This document shows positions 1 to 9,607 of a stretch of DNA of 64,000 bases, one piece after another (the first letter of the stretch is position 1; every line of letters starts with the position of its first letter). The notes beneath the pieces were generated by a model that had not been told where the DNA came from, made no database searches, and was given only the letters and a program-made list of their open reading frames with translations. The stretch lies in assembly GCA_032160165.1 (NCBI GenBank), contig JAVHWA010000006.1:30857-94856 (forward strand). Reading direction: 5' to 3'. A program made the position numbers and the translations under genes. The stretch comes from QHXM01 sp032160165. Lineage in GTDB: Bacteria; Acidobacteriota; Blastocatellia; Pyrinomonadales; Pyrinomonadaceae.

Positions 1-2
1 CG

Positions 3-119
3 CCGCTTCCGCCGGACGCTCCCGCGCCCGAGCGCGCCGCGAGAATTCGGCCGATCGCTTTGCCGGCGATCGCCCTGGACAGTTGGGGCTTTCGCATCTT
101 TCGGCGAGTTGTGAAATAG
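3..119 (+). CDS. C-terminal fragment of an unidentified protein
   Basis: An open frame enters from the left edge and stops with TAG at 117-119, giving about 38 residues rich in Pro, Ala and Arg, with G/C-rich third positions. The heptamer repeat begins two bases after the stop, as it does after several other stops in this window. No family can be assigned from this tail. It would be convergent with the minus-strand glucanase. A second plus-strand frame is also open here and runs through the repeat, so frame choice is uncertain. Confidence 0.35.
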   Translation, partial: PLPPDAPAPERAARIRPIALPAIALDSWGFRIFRRVVK

Positions 120-120
120 G

Positions 121-268
121 GTCCAAAGTCCAAGGTCCAAAGTCCAAAGTCGGCATATGTTCAATGTTCAGCGATCAAACCGCAACGTCGATCCAGTCGA
201 GCGAGGCCTAATTTGGACGCGGCCCGTATCGAGGCGGCCACTGGACATTGGACCTTGGACTTTGGACC
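121..268. repeat. Inverted pair of heptamer arrays (GTCCAAA)n / (TTTGGAC)n
   Basis: Positions 121-151 hold about 4.4 tandem copies of GTCCAAA/GTCCAAG. Positions 242-268 hold about four copies of TGGACNT, the reverse complement of the same word. The two arrays can pair over about 25 bases around a 90-base spacer. The spacer contains a short related array, TGTTCAA TGTTCAG. The right array lies inside the open reading frame of the downstream minus-strand glucanase and supplies part of its C-terminal tail. Confidence 0.85.
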
Positions 269-1799
269 GTGTTCGAGCGGGGGCGCGTTCGCTTCGCTCG
301 CTCTGCCCCCTTCCTGACCTGAGAGATTTTCCAGGCTTAAGCTCCATCGCCGCTGACCTCTCTCGGCGCGTTGTACGGTACACGTTAAGTCCGATCAATC
401 TCATTGCCCGCGGGATCTCTCGATTTCGCATGAACCAACGCCAGACATTGCCCGTCCTTAGGTTCTCGGCGCTCAAGAGCATCACTCCTACGTTTATTCC
501 AATCACGTCCGTATCAACCCATCCATTGTTCGGATTGAACGCGTCGGCGAATCCGTACTTCCCATAAATCTTCTCGCCGAATCGTTCCCGCATCTCTCGA
601 AGCGTCGCCAATGAGATATCGGGCGTGAACATCAGCGAGCCTCCGGCTGCGGATGGCACTATCGTCCCGTCAACGGCGGGATCGCGCGGTGGTCCGCCCC
701 ATGCGAGATAACCTTTGATGCTGTCAGAGGCGGTGATCCCCCACATGTTTGGGCCATACCCGGGAAACTCGCCCTTGAGGGTCATGCAAAACGCGCGATG
801 GGCCAGCGTGGCGTTGATCGAATTCTGAAAGTAATCGATGTGGTCGCCTCTTATTTCCCGGCGATTACGAAAGTCGATCCACGCGTGGGAGTATTGGTGC
901 ATGAAGAGAGGCACGCTTATGGTAGTGAAGTAAGAATAGCCTTCGTATTTGTACCGGTCCCGCCAGAAGGCGTACCAGGAGCGCGGGGAAATTGGGTGTG
1001 TGGGCGACCCGATAGCCAACATATAGAGGATCGTGTCTTCACTGAACGTGTCCCATCGCGACTTGAGAAAGCCGCTCTCCGGTTTCCACCCGTGCGAGAG
1101 CAGGGTCGGGTGACCATTCAACATCCACTTAAAATCCACGCGTTCAAAAATCCTGGTAGCGAGTCTTACGATCTCATCATCATCCTCAAACCTTTGCCGC
1201 GCGGTAAGTACCCCAGAGAGCAGAAGCGCAGTGTCAATGGACGAGACCTCGCTGTTCCACCGTCGAGCGCCCGTCTTCGCATCAAGCCAGTGATAAAACC
1301 ATCCATGAATTTGTTCTGCGCGGTCAGCGAAGAAGCGAAGCGTCGCCCGGACCCGCGCTTTCGCTTCACTCGCTGTGATCCAGCGACGCTCCGCGGCGAT
1401 ACATAGGGCGGTCAAACCGAATCCGGTTGCGGCGATACTCGCTACATTGCGATGGCCCTCGTCAAGAGGAGAGCCATCTGTTCGCGCACGATCCGGCACG
1501 AGTCCGGTACCAGGATCTCCCTGTTCCCAGAAATAGCGAAAGAGCCGCTGTCCCAAATCTTCCAGAAAGGCTTCGTCCTGAGCGGAGAGGGAGTGTTGCG
1601 GAGTGACTGCGAAATTCGCCGCGTGGGTCTGAAGCGACGAGTGGTTTAGTACCAGCAGCGTGAGAAGTACAAGAGCGAGCGCGCGAACTCGATGGGAGGG
1701 CAGAGACCTCGAGTTGCAAACCCGGGACCTCAGATTCCAGATTTGAAATTTAGGATTCCAGATAGATTGTGAAATCCCCTGAAGCGCTGCGTCCCTCAT
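168..1799 (-). CDS. PF10091 glucoamylase-like / beta-glucanase family protein
   Basis: Predicted exported glycoside hydrolase of the glucoamylase-like PF10091 family, which includes GH144-type beta-1,2-glucanases. Family marks are WFYHWLD near residue 165 and the C-terminal block GWVDTDVIGINVG followed by SAENLRTG near residues 430-455. A hydrophobic export segment lies around residues 40-60. The first ~30 residues are translated from heptamer-like repeat DNA, so the original start may be further in. After MRLIGL the frame runs on for ~70 residues through GAGCGA-rich and heptamer repeat DNA; that tail is probably not part of the fold. The ATG lies 3-4 bases after the stop of the upstream GH3 gene, so the two are probably co-transcribed. 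Pairing with a GH3 beta-glucosidase fits stepwise beta-glucan degradation; beta-1,2-glucan is possible but unproven. Confidence 0.8.
   Translation of the reverse strand: MRDAALQGISQSIWNPKFQIWNLRSRVCNSRSLPSHRVRALALVLLTLLVLNHSSLQTHAANFAVTPQHSLSAQDEAFLEDLGQRLFRYFWEQGDPGTGLVPDRARTDGSPLDEGHRNVASIAATGFGLTALCIAAERRWITASEAKARVRATLRFFADRAEQIHGWFYHWLDAKTGARRWNSEVSSIDTALLLSGVLTARQRFEDDDEIVRLATRIFERVDFKWMLNGHPTLLSHGWKPESGFLKSRWDTFSEDTILYMLAIGSPTHPISPRSWYAFWRDRYKYEGYSYFTTISVPLFMHQYSHAWIDFRNRREIRGDHIDYFQNSINATLAHRAFCMTLKGEFPGYGPNMWGITASDSIKGYLAWGGPPRDPAVDGTIVPSAAGGSLMFTPDISLATLREMRERFGEKIYGKYGFADAFNPNNGWVDTDVIGINVGVMLLSAENLRTGNVWRWFMRNREIPRAMRLIGLNVYRTTRRERSAAMELKPGKSLRSGRGQSERSERAPARTRSKVQGPMSSGRLDTGRVQIRPRSTGSTLRFDR
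1724..1778. repeat. Degenerate heptamer array inside the glucanase N terminus
   Basis: Read in sevens, this stretch gives CAGATTC, CAGATTT, GAAATTT, AGGATTC, CAGATAG and similar words: a degraded array of period 7. It encodes the Trp/Asn/Phe-rich residues ahead of the export signal of the glucanase, which look nothing like a normal signal-peptide n-region. Confidence 0.5.
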
Positions 1800-1801
1800 T
1801 C

Positions 1802-4048
1802 CTATTTTTCAACAACCTGAAGTATCGCTTCGAGTCCATTCGCATCGGCAGAGCTATTGCCGACCATCACTTTGAACTCGCCGGGCTCGACCACAAACTT
1901 CATCTCCCGATTGTAAAAGCCGAGTTCCTGAGGGGTCAGTGTGAACTCGACTCGACGTTTTTCTCCCGCGCGCAACGTGACTCGCTCGAATCCCTTCAAC
2001 TCTTTGACAGGGCGCGTCACACTGGCAACGCTGTCTCTAATGTAGAGCTGCACGACCTCGTCGCCGACGCGCTTACCTGTGTTCAATACCTCGACGCTGA
2101 CCGTCAGTCGTCCGTTGGGACGGATTCGCGGCTCGCTCAGTTGGAGGTTCGAAAGTCGAAATTGCGTGTAACTGAGTCCGAAGCCAAACGGATAAAGCGG
2201 CGTCCATGAAACGTCCAGGTACTTTGATGTGTACTTATTGTTCGCGTCGGGGGGTCTGCCGGTATTCATATGATTGTAGTAAAGAGGCTCCTGGCCGACA
2301 CTTCGCGGGAACGTGATCGGCAGCTTACCGCCCGGATTCACGTCGCCGAAAAGTACATCCGCGATAGCATTGCCCGCTTGTGTTCCCGGGAACCAGGTTT
2401 CAAGAATCGCAGAGGTGTTTTCATCGATCCAGTTGATCGACAGCGGGCGGCCATTCATCAAAACGACGATGGTTGGCTTTCCGGTTGCGCGCACCGCTTC
2501 GACTAAATCTTCCTGCCGCCCCGGCAAATCGAGGGAGCTGCGCGAAGATGCTTCGCCGCTCATTCCGGCTGATTCGCCAACAGCGATGATGGCTACATCG
2601 GAACGTCGGGCAGCGCGGACCGCTTCATCAATCCCGTCTGTAGAGGCGCTGTTAATGTCGCACCCTTTGGCGTAATTGATTTTCGTTCCCGCCGGGACCT
2701 TTGATTTGATCCCGGCCAAAATAGTGATTACATCAGCCGCATTGCCGTCGCCAGTCCACGATCCAAGCACGTCTTCCTGGTTGTCTGCCAGCGGACCGAT
2801 GACGGCGATCGAGTCCATGTCATGCCGTAACGGAAGGGTCTCCTTCTCGTTCTTCAATAGCACCATCGATCGTGCCGCCAGGTCACGCGCGGCCGCCACG
2901 TTCTGCGGACTCATCACTACCGACTTTTCCCGCGCCTCGTCTGCGAAGGGATGCTCGAACAGCCCGGCGCGGAACTTGATGCGAAGGATACGGCGCACGG
3001 CCTCGTCGATCGTGGCTTGAGAGAGTTTGCGGTTCTTTAGAAGCGCGGCGCCGTGCTGGTTGTACAAGCGGCTTACCATCTCCATGTCCACGCCTGCATT
3101 CAGTGCCAGGCCGGCAGCGTCGGAGCCGTCTACGGCCAGCCCGTGCTTTATCAGTTCTTCGACAGAGGTGTAGTCGCTAACGACGAACCCATCGAATTTC
3201 CATTCACCACGCAGGACTTTGGTGAGCGTAAACGGATTCGCAGAAGTCGGTACCCCATTGAGATCGTTGAAGGCACTCATAAATGTGCCCACGCCCTCCT
3301 CGACCGCTGCTTTGAATGGAGGAAAATAGATCTCGCGCAAACTCCGCTCGGACATGTCGGTGGTGTTGTAATCGCGACCCGCTTCCGCCGCCCCGTAGGC
3401 TACCCAATGCTTGGCACAGGCGAGGATCTTATCCGCCGCACTATAGTCGCGTCCCTGAAACCCGCGAACTCGCGCTCTCGCCATCGCCGCTCCGAGATAT
3501 GGGTCTTCGCCCGACCCCTCGACAATTCGCCCCCATCGCGCGTCGCGCGCGATGTCAACCATTGGCGCGAACGTCCAGTGGACACCTGCGGCGCGCGCTT
3601 CACCTGCGGCAATGCTGGCACTGCGCTGGGCCACAGCGGGGTCCCAACTGCTCGCCTCGCCCAGCGGTACCGGAAAGATCGTGCGGTAGCCATGAATCAC
3701 GTCAAAGCCGAAGATAAGCGGTATCTTCAGGCGCGACTGCTCTACCGCGATGCGCTGCAGCTCATTGGTTCTTTGCACGCCGCGGACGTTGAGCGTCGAA
3801 CCCAGCAACCCTTTGCGAACTAGGTCGCGATGTTCCGGTCGAAAGTTTCCATTCGCCTCTCCATCGAGTTGCTGAAGCTGTCCCAGCTTCTCTTCCAGAG
3901 TCATGCGCGCGATAAGCGCATTGATCCGCTGCTCGATAGTCTGAGGCCCTGGCCCGGTCCTGTGCCGTCGCCGCTGCGCTTGAACCGGCAGGCTTGTCAG
4001 GATGAGCAGGAACGCGACCAACAGTTTGGCAATTCCGGCAACTTTCAT
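1802..4048 (-). CDS. bglX: GH3 beta-glucosidase, periplasmic BglX type
   Basis: Glycoside hydrolase family 3 enzyme of 748 residues, the usual length for BglX-type periplasmic beta-glucosidases that release glucose from beta-linked oligosaccharides. Residues 1-24 form a signal peptide ending in VQA. The GH3 N domain carries the KH pair at 213-214 and the catalytic nucleophile Asp292 in VVSDY. The GH3 C domain and a C-terminal fibronectin III-like domain (about 640-748) follow. The start is supported by AGGGGA seven or so bases upstream. Co-directional with, and 3-4 bases ahead of, the PF10091 glucanase gene. Shares a 142-bp divergent upstream region with the TPR gene. Family assignment is firm; the linkage preferred is not visible. 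Confidence 0.92.
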   Translation of the reverse strand: MKVAGIAKLLVAFLLILTSLPVQAQRRRHRTGPGPQTIEQRINALIARMTLEEKLGQLQQLDGEANGNFRPEHRDLVRKGLLGSTLNVRGVQRTNELQRIAVEQSRLKIPLIFGFDVIHGYRTIFPVPLGEASSWDPAVAQRSASIAAGEARAAGVHWTFAPMVDIARDARWGRIVEGSGEDPYLGAAMARARVRGFQGRDYSAADKILACAKHWVAYGAAEAGRDYNTTDMSERSLREIYFPPFKAAVEEGVGTFMSAFNDLNGVPTSANPFTLTKVLRGEWKFDGFVVSDYTSVEELIKHGLAVDGSDAAGLALNAGVDMEMVSRLYNQHGAALLKNRKLSQATIDEAVRRILRIKFRAGLFEHPFADEAREKSVVMSPQNVAAARDLAARSMVLLKNEKETLPLRHDMDSIAVIGPLADNQEDVLGSWTGDGNAADVITILAGIKSKVPAGTKINYAKGCDINSASTDGIDEAVRAARRSDVAIIAVGESAGMSGEASSRSSLDLPGRQEDLVEAVRATGKPTIVVLMNGRPLSINWIDENTSAILETWFPGTQAGNAIADVLFGDVNPGGKLPITFPRSVGQEPLYYNHMNTGRPPDANNKYTSKYLDVSWTPLYPFGFGLSYTQFRLSNLQLSEPRIRPNGRLTVSVEVLNTGKRVGDEVVQLYIRDSVASVTRPVKELKGFERVTLRAGEKRRVEFTLTPQELGFYNREMKFVVEPGEFKVMVGNSSADANGLEAILQVVEK

Positions 4049-4190
4049 TTCGATTCCCCTTTATGGCCGTGGAGCAAGACGCGTACAACGATTTCGAATG
4101 CAATAGAAGCCCTGAGTTTCGATGATCAAGTATACTATGGCTTGGCCGCGCCAAATCTTTCGATGATGTTGGTTCGAGACAAATTTCGCA

Positions 4191-5675
4191 ATGCGTTCGC
4201 TTCAAAAACGACAGACTCGATCTCTCACCCTTTGGTGTGCCGGCAGCCTGATTACAGTGACAGTCATCATCGGGACCGTCGCCGTGTTTCCCGTTCAGGC
4301 AGGGAGTCGAGGGATCTCAAAAAACTCGTCGCAGACTCTCGCGCCGCAACAGGACGACGTCGGGTCTCTGCTCCGCCAGGCGGCAGTGCTCCTGCGGACC
4401 GGAAAGCTCGACGATGCGGAGCCGCTTGTTCGTCGCGCAATCAAGGCCGACGAGCGCAGCGCAGACGCTCATAACCTGCTGGGCATAATTCTCGATCAGC
4501 GGCGCCAAAACCAGGCGGCGGAACAAGAGTTTCTCGAGGCGCTTCGGCTGAATCCGCGCACCGTATCTGCCCGGGCCAATCTGGGTGTCTTGTTAGCTCG
4601 CACGAATCGGGCCGACCTCGCGATTGACGCTTTTGAACTGGTGTTGCGCGACGTGCCCGATCATCCCCAAGCGACATTGAACCTGGGATTTCTCTACAGT
4701 GCGCGCGGCGATTATGCCCGGGCCCTGCCCTTGATCGAGCGCGCAAACCGCCAGGCGCCTAACTCATATGCAGTTGTATTAAACCTCGGCATAGCCCGCT
4801 ACTACCTGCGCCAAAATGCCGACGCAAAGATCGCGCTCGAGCAAGCGGCGGGTCTTTCGCCGGCTGACGCAGCCCCACTCTATTATTTAGGACTCGTGGC
4901 CGATGCGGACGGCCAGGCCGAGACGGCGGCCGAATTTTGGGAGAAGGCACTGAAGCTGCGTCCAAAGTTTCCCGAAGCGAATTTCATGCTTGGAGAGGTG
5001 TTGCGCAAGAACGACCGCACCGAAGCAGCCCGCGAGTATTACGAGCGCGCATTAAGCCAGGACGAAACCAGGTTTGTTCACTACGCCCGGCTCGGCGGAG
5101 TCTATATGCTCCTCAATCTTTATCCTGAGGCCCTGGAGATCTTTCAACGCGCAGCCACGAGATTTCCTGAGATCGCCGAGGCGCATTACTTTGTCGGGAT
5201 CGCGGCCCGCGGCAGAGCTTCCTACGATGTGGCAGAAGCAGCGCTGCGCAAGTCTCTCTCGCTTCAGCCGGACAATCCCGATACGCTGGCCCAACTGGGT
5301 TTCATAGTCGGCGAGCTTGGACGCTACGGCGAAGCAGAAAAACTGCTCAGAAGAGCGACCGAACTAAGCGCGAAACACTTCTATGCTCGCTACGATCTTG
5401 GAAGAATACTAGTGAAGACCAGACGCTACGAAGAGGCGGTTCCCATCCTGCAAGCGGCGCTGGGTATCAGAGCCAACAATCCCGGCGCTCACTACCAGTT
5501 GTTCCTGGCTTTTTCCCGACTGAAGCGAAAAGACGACGCAGAGCGTGAGCTGTCTAGTTTCAAGGAGCTCGAAGAAGCGCGCAAGAATCGCCGCCGCGAC
5601 GACGACGATGCTCAGAACGTAGAACCAGCGAGTACCTCAGCTCCGACTTCGAATTCCACGCCGAGCATTCCCTGA
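4191..5675 (+). CDS. Tetratricopeptide repeat protein, membrane-anchored or secreted
   Basis: A 494-residue protein with a hydrophobic N-terminal segment (residues 15-37) followed by about a dozen consecutive TPR units from roughly residue 55 to 465, recognisable by repeating AxxxLGxxLxxxGRxxEA spacing. The C-terminal tail is charged (KNRRRDDDD) and then Ser/Thr/Pro-rich. No enzymatic domain is visible. TPR arrays bind peptides and organise complexes; the partner cannot be read from sequence. Transcribed away from bglX. A second TPR protein of similar design sits at 48-49 kb. No strong Shine-Dalgarno precedes the ATG. Confidence 0.85.
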   Translation: MRSLQKRQTRSLTLWCAGSLITVTVIIGTVAVFPVQAGSRGISKNSSQTLAPQQDDVGSLLRQAAVLLRTGKLDDAEPLVRRAIKADERSADAHNLLGIILDQRRQNQAAEQEFLEALRLNPRTVSARANLGVLLARTNRADLAIDAFELVLRDVPDHPQATLNLGFLYSARGDYARALPLIERANRQAPNSYAVVLNLGIARYYLRQNADAKIALEQAAGLSPADAAPLYYLGLVADADGQAETAAEFWEKALKLRPKFPEANFMLGEVLRKNDRTEAAREYYERALSQDETRFVHYARLGGVYMLLNLYPEALEIFQRAATRFPEIAEAHYFVGIAARGRASYDVAEAALRKSLSLQPDNPDTLAQLGFIVGELGRYGEAEKLLRRATELSAKHFYARYDLGRILVKTRRYEEAVPILQAALGIRANNPGAHYQLFLAFSRLKRKDDAERELSSFKELEEARKNRRRDDDDAQNVEPASTSAPTSNSTPSIP

Positions 5676-5810
5676 TCCGTCAGCAGTAACATGAACGCGC
5701 CCGCTCGGGACGCATCGGGACCTGAAGGAGTCCTTGGCTAACGCGAATAGCTTCGCGCTTTGCCCCAGCCGCTTACGAGACTGTGTGAGAATCACGACCG
5801 TTTCTCATCG

Positions 5811-5963
5811 GCCTTTAGGCCGGTGACCACCCGCTCGCGAGTCTCGGTAAACCGTTTCAACGGTTTTCCATTAGTAAGCATGAAATGGGCACGAGAAACC
5901 GTTGAAACGGTTTCCTGTTTCAAGCATCACTTGTTCGCCCGGCTGAAGCCGGGCGAGAATGAG
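5811..5963. repeat. REP-like palindrome cluster without a transposase
   Basis: The 460-base gap between the TPR gene and the TonB receptor gene holds no gene. It contains GGCCTTTAGGCCGG (5811), a copy of AACCGTTTCAACGGTT (5849-5864), GAAACCGTTGAAACGGTTTC (5895-5914) and CCCGGCTGAAGCCGGG (5938-5953) followed by GAATGAGAG. The same words, with the same GAATGAG tail, flank both transposase genes at 47.4 and 60.4 kb. Short inverted words GTGTGAGAA (about 5784) and TTCTCACAC (about 6000) bracket the cluster. Probably a non-autonomous element mobilised in trans; the 3' ends of both neighbours face it. Confidence 0.8.
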
Positions 5964-6136
5964 AGGCTCAACGGATTCCATGCTTGTAGTCTCGCTTAGT
6001 TCTCACACCGCCGCTTACGCAGCTGGTAGTGAAGCGATCGACGACGCTCGCTTCACGTTAACGTCATCGCTAAGTCGGTCATGTTTTCAGCGGCAAATAG
6101 CATGGATCCACGGGCAGCCGGCCCTCCATTGAACGC

Positions 6137-9100
6137 CTAGAAACTGAACCGACCCTGAAACTCGATTACTCGGCCTGAAAGGCCGTTTGTTGCTCTTCCG
6201 AATCGTGAATCCGTAACTACCGTGCTCGGACTATTGAAGCCGAACGGCTCCAGGTTCGTGAGGTTGAAGATATTGAAGAAGTTTGTCTTGAGCTCAAAAT
6301 AGGTCCCCTCGCCGAAGGATTTCGGCATCCCGAACTTTTTCGAGAGACTCATGTCGACGTCTCGATACTGCGGACCACGAAACGAATTGCGGCCGATTCC
6401 AGGCAAGCGTCCATTGGGCGCAGTTGTGTCGAAGAAGGCTGCGCCTCCGCCGGGGAAGTTCGTCCCATTGATAAAGGCGTCATTCGAGGTGTCGTTTCCA
6501 GCTCCGCCGAAATACCTTGACGGCCTTGCCGGACAAATCGACGGCCCAAGCGTGCTAACGCACTGCCCGATGACTGGTGTCCAGGGAAAACCAGTGTGGA
6601 AGGTAGCAATACCGCTGACTTGCCATCCACCGAGGATTTTTCCAGCAACATCATTTCGATTCCTGAAGATAGGCAAACTCCAGATTCCCGACACGACCAG
6701 ATGATGACGCACGTCGTAATCTGATGGCCCGCGCTCCAAGCCGATATCCAGGGGGAATGTCGGATTGGTAGAAGCCGTCGGAGCTTCGTTCGAAACTATG
6801 TCGATGCTCTTGGCCCACCGGTAGTTGGCGTTGAATTGAAAACCCTTCACAAAACGACGCGAGAGCGTTGCTATCAAAGCGTTGTAGTTCGCATTGGTGT
6901 CCGGCGTCGGGAAGAAGACGTTCGAGGCCCAGAAATTTCCCGGATTCGGGTAGATGAATCTCTCATTTACCAGGCGCATCAGTTTCCGGCTGTTGCTTCC
7001 CTGGTAACCGAGCGTGGCCGTTAAGTTGGCCGGCAAGCTGTACTGTCCCTCAAGCGAGTACGTATAAACGTAGGGAGTCGGAACTTCCGCTGGCGCGCCC
7101 CAGACTTCAACCCCAAAGCCGCCGGGAACGGTTGGGATTCCGGTCGCCGGGTCGAACGTCAATCTCAGCGCAGGATTTGTGGGATAGCTGAACGGTGTGT
7201 TGTTTGCACCAACCGCGTAGAGAATCTGGCCTCCGTTGAACGGAGTACTGAAATCCGCAGCAGACGTTCCGCAGCAGATTGCAACCCGCTCGAAGAACGG
7301 GGGATTGCCCCTGGAATTGGTGAATACGACAGTGGGAATCCTGTTATAAGCGATCGCTCCCCCGCCGCGAACCACCAGCTTCCCGTCAGCGGCGGTCGGA
7401 CTCCACGCGAAACCAAGGCGCGGTCCGAAGTTATTCTTATCCGACGGATATAACTGGTCGCTGACAACCAGGCGCGCGCCGGTCAATGCCGTTGCTCCCG
7501 TACCCAATACCAGGTTACTGATCCGCCCTTCCTTCTCTGTCAGCGGTCCGAAATACTCCCATCGCAGACCCAGGTTGAAGGTCAGATTGGGTCGGGCCTT
7601 CCAGTCATCCTGGGCAAAGAAAGCATAGTTGTTATTTCGAAAGTACCGTTGAGCAGCGGGCGGTCCACCTGTTCGCGGATCGGCAGTTACCTGATAAAAC
7701 AGCGGCGTGCTGTTGGCGAAGTTGAAGAGGCCACCGAAAGTGTACAGCGGCCTGGCGCCACCGATCAGATTGTTATTGTCCTGTTCCTGGCGCCACTCGG
7801 CACCGAAACTCCAGGCGTGGTTTCCAACCGACATTCGAAGTGTGTCGCGAAACTCAAAGGTATTTTCAGCGAAGATGCCCGGCGTGGTCTCCGACCAGGG
7901 AGCCCCGAATCGAATACGGTCGAATGGAAGCGTCTCGATCTCAATTCGAGGAAGCCCCCAATTCGTATCAGTCGAGGACTGCACTTCATTGAACGCGAAT
8001 CGCGTCGCATTAAAGCGCATCTCATTCAGCATGGTGGACGAGATCGTGCGAGTGTAGGAAATCGTGCCGAAGACGTTCGTGGGCGCCGTGCGTACATCAC
8101 CCATTGGACGACTCCGCCCCGCTGTATCACTCTGTAGCCCGGCAAAACGCGAGTAGTAGCTGCTGAAGGTGAGCGTGTCGTTGGAACTGAGGTTAAGATC
8201 GATTCGAGGATTGTACTGATTGCCTCGGCTGGAATTGGGCGCGGCGATCTGTGCGAACTGGACGTCAGGTATGCCGTCAAAGCCGCCGCCTTGCAAGTTT
8301 CCGAATGACAGATACTGGCCCGTCGCTCCCGCCGGTGATCCGATATCGAGCCCACCGGCTACTTGTTGACAGTTGCCCGCGTTGAATCCTCCTCCGACGC
8401 ACGTCACTGGAATGACACTGAGTATCCGCGGCGCGATGCCCTGCGCGCCGAGGATCTGAGCCGTCACGCTGCCGGGTCGAGCAGTTTGAATCAGTTGTCT
8501 GAACTGAGGTGTCTCCACCCACGCAGAGAATGTATCGTTTGTGTTGCTGCGCAATCCCTCATACGAGAAGAAGAAGAAAGCTCGATCGCGTCCCAGTTTG
8601 AACGCCGGAGGTGGTCCCTCTCCAAATCGTGGGATCGGAATCGGGCCGCCGAGGCTTCCGCCGTATTGATTGTAATGCTGATTATTTTTGACGGACGGCA
8701 GTCTACTCAAGCTTGGGCCTAAGCCGCCAAATTTGTTGAATTGATTCAGGCCCGGGCTATTATTCTTGAGGAAGAGACTGCCATGAAACTGATTAGTACC
8801 GTTTTGTGATACGGTCAGCACCTGCGCACCGGAGTTGCGACCATACTCTGCGGAATAACTGCTGGAGATTACGCGGACCTCTTTGACGGATTCCTGATTG
8901 GGCGTGATGACGGCCGCGCCACCCCACGTCAAACTGTTTACGCTGGTTCCGTCGATCTGAAAGGTATTCGCAGATATGCGTTGTCCGTTTGCGGAAATCT
9001 GCGGCTGATTCTCTGTTTGAAAGATCGACCTGTTAGATCCGCCGGGGCCCGATTGGTTAGGAAGGCTAACCGCCCCGCCGCCCCCGCCGCGCGCTCCATC

Positions 9101-9607
9101 ACCGAACACACCCGGCGTCAGGCGCAGCAGTTCGTAAGGATCGCGCCCCACCTGAGGAATTTGACGGACCTCGATGCTTGTGATGCCTTTTCCAATACTG
9201 GCATTTTCCGTATCGAGCCCGGGCGCCAATTGATCGGTAATCGTTACTGTGGCCAGCACGTCACCGACTTCGAGTTTGAGATCGAGGCCAAGCGTGTCTT
9301 CGGCTCCGACACTGACATTCTCCAGCGACTGTTTCTTGTAGCCGGGTTTCTCCGCGATCAGAGAATACTTGCCCGGGGGCAGTCCCGATATTCGATAGAA
9401 GCCGTCATCGCTGGCGATCACGGCTTGCGCCTTGTTCGTTTCCTGGTTGGTGAGAGTAATCGTTGCCTGAGGAATAATGGCGCCAGCTGTGTCTGTCACA
9501 GTTCCCTGCACGCTTCCACGGAACTGCGCACTCGCAGTGGCGGTGAAGGCCAACAGGATTAGGAGGCAGAAAAAGGTGCGGAGAGAGAAGGAGAGCACTG
9601 AGCGCAT
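6137..9607 (-). CDS. TonB-dependent receptor, Oar/carboxypeptidase-regulatory type
   Basis: A 1156-residue outer-membrane receptor. It has a signal peptide (residues 1-27, ending ASAQ), a carboxypeptidase-regulatory-like beta-sandwich (about 29-115, containing GTVTDTAGAIIPQA), a plug region (about 120-260) and a long beta-barrel ending in the aromatic C-terminus GRFSF that barrel-assembly machinery recognises. Acidobacteria carry many such receptors for sugars and oligomers. No SusD partner is adjacent. Its upstream region abuts that of the sugar ABC transporter, transcribed the other way, so alpha-glucan oligomers are a reasonable but unproven substrate. One of three such receptors here; the three differ clearly in the barrel. 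Confidence 0.9.
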   Translation of the reverse strand: MRSVLSFSLRTFFCLLILLAFTATASAQFRGSVQGTVTDTAGAIIPQATITLTNQETNKAQAVIASDDGFYRISGLPPGKYSLIAEKPGYKKQSLENVSVGAEDTLGLDLKLEVGDVLATVTITDQLAPGLDTENASIGKGITSIEVRQIPQVGRDPYELLRLTPGVFGDGARGGGGGAVSLPNQSGPGGSNRSIFQTENQPQISANGQRISANTFQIDGTSVNSLTWGGAAVITPNQESVKEVRVISSSYSAEYGRNSGAQVLTVSQNGTNQFHGSLFLKNNSPGLNQFNKFGGLGPSLSRLPSVKNNQHYNQYGGSLGGPIPIPRFGEGPPPAFKLGRDRAFFFFSYEGLRSNTNDTFSAWVETPQFRQLIQTARPGSVTAQILGAQGIAPRILSVIPVTCVGGGFNAGNCQQVAGGLDIGSPAGATGQYLSFGNLQGGGFDGIPDVQFAQIAAPNSSRGNQYNPRIDLNLSSNDTLTFSSYYSRFAGLQSDTAGRSRPMGDVRTAPTNVFGTISYTRTISSTMLNEMRFNATRFAFNEVQSSTDTNWGLPRIEIETLPFDRIRFGAPWSETTPGIFAENTFEFRDTLRMSVGNHAWSFGAEWRQEQDNNNLIGGARPLYTFGGLFNFANSTPLFYQVTADPRTGGPPAAQRYFRNNNYAFFAQDDWKARPNLTFNLGLRWEYFGPLTEKEGRISNLVLGTGATALTGARLVVSDQLYPSDKNNFGPRLGFAWSPTAADGKLVVRGGGAIAYNRIPTVVFTNSRGNPPFFERVAICCGTSAADFSTPFNGGQILYAVGANNTPFSYPTNPALRLTFDPATGIPTVPGGFGVEVWGAPAEVPTPYVYTYSLEGQYSLPANLTATLGYQGSNSRKLMRLVNERFIYPNPGNFWASNVFFPTPDTNANYNALIATLSRRFVKGFQFNANYRWAKSIDIVSNEAPTASTNPTFPLDIGLERGPSDYDVRHHLVVSGIWSLPIFRNRNDVAGKILGGWQVSGIATFHTGFPWTPVIGQCVSTLGPSICPARPSRYFGGAGNDTSNDAFINGTNFPGGGAAFFDTTAPNGRLPGIGRNSFRGPQYRDVDMSLSKKFGMPKSFGEGTYFELKTNFFNIFNLTNLEPFGFNSPSTVVTDSRFGRATNGLSGRVIEFQGRFSF

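Noticed and set aside
277..330. Glycine or TPP riboswitch suggested by the CTCTCAGGT...GGAAGG / CCTGAGAG words
   Set aside because: The rest of either aptamer is missing, and the sequence recurs as a repeat, including a perfect inverted pair at 57 kb.
157..567. A 136-residue plus-strand frame over the 3' end of the glucanase gene
   Set aside because: Composed partly of repeat DNA and antisense to the glucanase domain; no supporting features.
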